From assembly GCA_947561395.2 (NCBI GenBank), contig OX387194.1:27972036-28036035 (forward strand): a stretch of DNA of 64,000 nt. Reading direction: 5' to 3'. This DNA comes from Buxus sempervirens (taxonomy: Eukaryota > Streptophyta > Magnoliopsida > Buxales > Buxaceae). The translations under genes were made by a program, and so were the position numbers. Below the pieces are notes generated by a model. That model was not told where the DNA came from. It did not search any database and worked only from the letters and a program-made list of their open reading frames with translations. Positions 59,622 through 64,000 of the stretch are shown in pieces; position 1 is the stretch's first letter, and each line of letters begins with the position of its first letter.

Positions 59622-61040
59622 TCAATCATTGAGGATGATATTGAAATCATCAGGATCATTTGGATCATAGTTACCAACGGATTCTTGTTCTTCATCATCA
59701 TTGTCCTTCTTGTCCAGTGCCTTGATTGCATTTTGGAGATAGTCTCTGAATTGTTCTGGGGTCATTGTAGATGCAAGTCCTGCTTGAATCTGGCTTTTTG
59801 CCATTAAAAATTGATCTTGTTCAGGTCCTTTGATTTGTTTGGTAGCATGGGTACGTAACCATTGCTTAACATTGTCCAAAGATGCATGAGATGCATCAAA
59901 TCTATCCCACCATTTTGTCCGGAATTGTCGAGATAATTTTGGGAACACATCATTCTTATTAATTACATAATCCCAGCTGACAATCCAGGGTAACTTGAAA
60001 CTGATGTAAAATTGGAATAATTGAGGAAAATTCTTGAGGTGTTCTTTTGGGTGTCTAAATTGCTCATTGAAGATAACAAAGCTTGGTTCAATTGATGGGT
60101 GAAGGTTTTCAGGTACTGGTCCAAAATAGATCCACCAGTCAAGGAACCATGCAGGGATATGGTCTTGAAATTGGGTTTTGTGAAAATAAATGAGCCAAGA
60201 GTGGGTCGATGTTCTAAGAAAAAACATATAATACCAGGCTTGGCAATAATCCCAGTAATTATAATGTTGGGTTTCAAATTTTTGGCTAAAGGTTTTTGGA
60301 AAGGCTGGATGTCCGGCCCAAGAGGTTAAATTGTGAATTTTGATAATCTGGCAAGTTGAATGGGTTATGTAGGGTTCTGGACCATTGGAAGGATAATGCT
60401 TGATAAGGACAGAGCCTGTATCAACTAAGATTAATTCATAAAATTTTTGGGTTTTTTTAGAAAATCCCTGGGGAAATTCATTTTGAAATTGGAAATGATT
60501 TTGAGCACACTGATCTGGATCAGGATGCCAAAGTTCTTGTTCAATTGTAAAAATATCTAAAATTTTTGGTTTTTTCAAATAATTTGAAGAAAATACATTT
60601 GCTGAATTTAAAGGTGTGGGTCTTGTAGAGGACTCCACAATTTGCATAGGTTTTGAAGTCCCTGCAATTTCTTTGCCTTTTGAGCCCTTTCTGACAACTT
60701 CTTTAAATGGTTGGGTTTGGAGAGATAATTGTTGTGATTGTTGAATCAATTGGATTTTCCGATTCTCTTCCTCTCTTGCTTTCTTGGATTGTTCAATGTA
60801 ATATTGGCCTGATTGGAAATTGCTTTGTGGATTTTGACTAGATGAGTTTGAAGGAATATGGTTAATTGCTCTGACTACTACTTGAGCTGGAGATTGATTT
60901 GAAGATTGGCTTTGGGAATACATTTGAGGTGTTGTGTATTGATTTTGAGATTGTTGTTGTTGGGTTGGCTGGACTCCAGGCCTAAGCTTGGGCCAACTTG
61001 TCGGAAGTTGTCTTGGCATCTTGGCCCTGTAGGAATTCAC
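59622..61040 (-). CDS. Pararetrovirus ORF2, unknown function, open
   Basis: 472 codons without a break, overlapping the end of the RT/RNase H frame by 59 bp. The first 100 or so residues are Gln/Ser/Pro-rich and look disordered. The middle (about 150-390) is rich in aromatic residues (many W, Y, F) with phrases such as IEQELWHPDPDQCAQNHFQF, WDYCQAWYYMFFLR and AWFLDWWIYFGPVPENLHP. The tail has MTPEQFRDYLQNAI and then an acidic end. In florendoviruses a frame in this place has no assigned function. I see no catalytic motif. It belongs to the fossil virus, not the host. Confidence 0.75.
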   Translation of the reverse strand: MNSYRAKMPRQLPTSWPKLRPGVQPTQQQQSQNQYTTPQMYSQSQSSNQSPAQVVVRAINHIPSNSSSQNPQSNFQSGQYYIEQSKKAREEENRKIQLIQQSQQLSLQTQPFKEVVRKGSKGKEIAGTSKPMQIVESSTRPTPLNSANVFSSNYLKKPKILDIFTIEQELWHPDPDQCAQNHFQFQNEFPQGFSKKTQKFYELILVDTGSVLIKHYPSNGPEPYITHSTCQIIKIHNLTSWAGHPAFPKTFSQKFETQHYNYWDYCQAWYYMFFLRTSTHSWLIYFHKTQFQDHIPAWFLDWWIYFGPVPENLHPSIEPSFVIFNEQFRHPKEHLKNFPQLFQFYISFKLPWIVSWDYVINKNDVFPKLSRQFRTKWWDRFDASHASLDNVKQWLRTHATKQIKGPEQDQFLMAKSQIQAGLASTMTPEQFRDYLQNAIKALDKKDNDDEEQESVGNYDPNDPDDFNIILND

Positions 61041-64000
61041 GGGTCAGGAAATCAGGCAAGGAATTGTCTTCTCCTTTAATATATTCTATATCAAAATCAA
61101 AAACACTCAAAATCACTTGCCATCTGGCAAAAATTTGCTTTGAGGCTAAATTCTTGACATCTTTTTGTAAGACAGATTTTGCAGCTTTACAATCAACACG
61201 TAATAAAAATTTTTGATTAAGTAAATCAGATTGAAATTTGGAAATACACAAAACAATCGATAAGATTTCTTTTTTAATTGTCGAATAATTCTTTTGAGTT
61301 TGATTCCATGTTCCACTTGTAAACTTAACTAATTGTTCTCTATTATCAACTTTTTGCTTAAGGATGCCTCCATAGCCGATATCAGACGCATCTGTTTCGA
61401 CAATTTTAGGAGCATCAGGGTTTGGTAAAGTCAAACATGGCAATTGTTTGACTTCTTTTTTGATCCTCTGCACAATTGTTGTGTGTTCCTGAGTCCAGGG
61501 ACCAGGATTTTTCTTTAGTCTTTTTCTTAACAATTGCACAGATTGGCTCAGATTGGGAAAGAAATCAGTTACATAATTTAAACTTCCTAAAAATCTTTGT
61601 AACTGTTTCTTGTCCTTAATTTCATCGGGAAATTTTTCTCCAAAATTAAGTGATCTTTCAATTGGACGAATTTTCCCTTGGTGAATATTGTGACCTAAAA
61701 ATTTAATTTTTGTTTGAAATAAAACAATATTTGGTTTAGAAACTACTAAACCATTTTGTTTTATTATTTGATGGAATTGATTAAGGTGTTTCCAATGTTG
61801 TGAAATGGATGATGAGAAGACTAACACATCATCTATGTATACAATAGTAAACTTATCATAAGGATTAAAGATTTCATTCATTATTCGTTGGAATTCTAAG
61901 GGGGCATTCTTGAGTCCAAAAGGCATTACATTCCATTCGTAATGGCCGAATGGTACCGTGAATGCTGTTTTATACCTGTCCTCCTCAGATATCTGGATTT
62001 GCTAGAATCCAAATTTCATATCAAATTTTGAGAATATTTTTGCATTGTATAATCTTTGGAGTAGATCAGTTTTATTGGGTATTGGGTACCTAATCCATTG
62101 TAATGCATCATTAAGTGGTTTATAATTGATTACTAACCTAGGTGTACCTCTTTCTATTTCTGAATTTTTGTTGACATAAAAGGCTGAGCAGCTCCATGGA
62201 GATTTGCTAGGCCTAATAATCTTTTGATCTAATAAATCTTGAATTTCCTTTTTACAATATTGGAGTAATTCTTGAGACATTTGTATTGGTCTTGCTTTTG
62301 TTGGAATTGTATCTTCTTTAAAATCTGGTTTATATGGTAATTTGACTACGTGTTTGTTCCTGTACCAGAAGGCAGTTGGTAAGTCTGAACAAACTTCTTT
62401 TTCTAACTTTTGTTTAAAATTTTCAATTTGTTGGACTAAGTTTGGATTATTTAATTGGTTTTCTATATTCTTATATTCTAGTTCTTCTTTAAGAAACATA
62501 ATTTGTTTTTCTTTTCTTTGGATTAAGTTTGCCTCATTTGTGATAGATAATTGTTTTAATAAATCTATCTCTTTGGAAATTTGATGTGTAATAAAATTGA
62601 ACTTAATTATTCTACCTTCAATATTGGTTTCTAGACCTTCGTCTGTAGCTGTAAATGGTTGGATTAAGGTCAAGAATGGTGTTCCTAGAACTACATGTTT
62701 GTTTAAATCTTTTATTAGAATAAATGGAGTTTTAAAGCAGATATTTTCATTGCAAATATGTACGTTTGTCAATTTGTATTTTATTTGCAATCTTCATCCA
62801 TTTGCAGTGTGTAATCTTTCTTTGGTTTTTTCGAAGTACTTGGATGGTACAATTCCTTCCTGAATACAATTAAGATGAGCACCACTATCTACTAAGGCTA
62901 TTGTTTGAAAATTGTATTCATTGTTTATTACTAAGTTGACCTTAATTATCCATTTCCTATAATTTATTTTTGAAATAATATCTATAAACTGATTGTTTTC
63001 TGATTCTTCTATATCTTGTGATGTGGATGCTTCATCTTTATCTTCTGGTATTTTTCTCATCTGATTGTAAGTAAGATGACTTTGAATATTCACTTGAGCT
63101 TGTAAATTATTTGTTATATTTTTTAGTTCTTTTAATTCTAATTTTATTTGGTTAATCTCGTATTTTAAATCTTGAATTGTGTTTCTTCAGATGAACTTGA
63201 TTTAAATCTATTCATAATATCTTTAAAATTATACAAATTTTTTGTTTTATCTGCTATTTGTTTTTCTAAAAAATTTGTCTTTGGTTGTTCTAGCGTTTGT
63301 CTAAGTTTTTGTAATACTAATTTCTTTTCTTCAGGATTTTGTATTTCATCAATTATGTCTAATAATAAGGACTGTTCTTTGGATAAAACATTAATACTTG
63401 GCTTTTTACAACAACTACTTGTGCAAATTGTTGGTTCTTCTTCTGAATCTGTCTCATTATATGAGATGGATTCTGATTCTGAATTGATTTCATCATCTTG
63501 AATTTGATTAATATTTTCTTCACTTGATCCTTCAATTTCTGTTTCTGAATCTTGAAGTATTAATATTTCTTGTAATTTTTCTTTTAATTCTTCAGATAAC
63601 TCTAATTCATTTAATTTTTGTTTTAACCTACATTTATTGGCGTAATGTCCTACTCTACCACATTTATAACAAACTTTATCTTTACTAAAATTCCTTTTAA
63701 ATGGTTTTGAATATTTTTTACCACTATCTTTGTTCTTTGAAGAACTTGGTTTGTCTTTTTCTTCATTTATATCTTTCCTAAGGTGTTTTCTAGATTTTTT
63801 ATATCTTTTTTCTGACCTATATGGTTTTGATTTTTATGGTTTGTAGGATTTCCTAGGTTTTGATGATGGCGTTTTTATTTTTTCAAAGCCAAATTGTTCA
63901 CAAAAACTTCCTAATTCTTTCCTTGTTGTTAGATTATCTTTCTTAAGCTTATTTTTTAATTGGATTTCAGTACAAATTGCTAAAGCTTCAGAATTAATTG
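60982..64000 (-). pseudogene. Pararetrovirus polyprotein (coat, protease, RT, RNase H), broken
   Basis: Upstream frame of the virus copy, incomplete at the right edge, where the movement protein would lie. Domains seen are the coat zinc knuckle, protease, RT and RNase H, in the order normal for the family. It is broken in several places and so cannot be active as it stands. Confidence 0.85.

Larger units (their letters stand above)
58490..64000 (-). mobile_element. Endogenous pararetrovirus (Caulimoviridae, florendovirus-like)
   Basis: Fossil virus copy on the minus strand, running off the right edge. In viral order: coat-protein region with a basic stretch and a CYKC zinc knuckle (about 63610-64000), aspartic protease with DSGA (about 62800-62960), RT with YIDDVLVF (about 61800-62500), RNase H (about 61000-61450), ORF2 (59622-61040), promoter (about 59350-59560), leader (58500-59350) and a tRNA-Met primer site fragment TGGTATCA at 58490-58497. 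The RT wording (LNYVTDF, ETDASDIGYGGILKQK) is caulimovirid, not Ty3. A second frame of unknown function after RNase H is the florendovirus layout, so the genus is inferred. The polyprotein is broken, with about four or five breaks in the part seen; ORF2 looks whole. Confidence 0.9.

Noticed and set aside
59571-59807. Hydrophobic plus-strand frame
   Set aside because: Antisense to viral ORF2.

Overview
The window looks like nuclear DNA of a flowering plant, probably a woody eudicot. It is AT-rich, its genes have small exons with GT/AG introns, and it is crowded with plant-type Ty1/copia and long gypsy-like LTRs, L1 and RTE LINE remains, MITEs and an endogenous pararetrovirus (Caulimoviridae). 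I find only two recognisable host loci with an intact splice structure, plus one broken transposase-like gene. Most of the rest is nested mobile DNA. I cannot name the species.

Left part (1-11 kb). A minus-strand Ty1/copia element (SIRE-like) ends with its 5' LTR at 3206. This is only 30 bp before the ATG of a DEP1-type methionine-salvage gene (five exons, 3237-6777). That gene covers only the dehydratase half, and one zinc-ligand His is replaced by Asn. Downstream lie a solo LTR with heat-shock-element-like motifs (7096-7618), and a duplicated segment carrying the last exon of an LRR receptor kinase. One copy of that segment is split by an 844-bp foldback transposon, and the other copy preserves the empty site.

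Middle part (13.9-46.8 kb). A degraded FAR1/FRS-type (MULE transposase-like) gene on the minus strand is split by a 3-kb LTR-like insertion. After a Mutator-type MITE and an RTE fragment come stacked gypsy-like LTRs and then one minus-strand copia element (26122-39610). Into that element a LINE and two long solo LTRs were inserted, each with clean target duplications. A further solo LTR sits 50 bp outside it. A paralogous stretch at about 44.0-44.5 kb is the unfilled version of this target. Two of the long LTRs (23111-25752 and 36136-38578) carry arrays of short hairpins whose stems change together. I regard this as the most unusual signal in the window.

Right part (48-64 kb). A small three-exon gene on the minus strand encodes a 121-residue, probably plastid-targeted protein with four CxxC pairs (DnaJ-type zinc finger). 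Its first intron is 8.9 kb and contains LINE debris and a 1.93-kb tandem duplication. Upstream of it, in the same orientation and ending exactly at an (AT)36 repeat, is an endogenous pararetrovirus, probably a florendovirus. Its promoter (bZIP-site array and TATA box) points towards the host gene. Its second reading frame (472 codons, function unknown) is still open.
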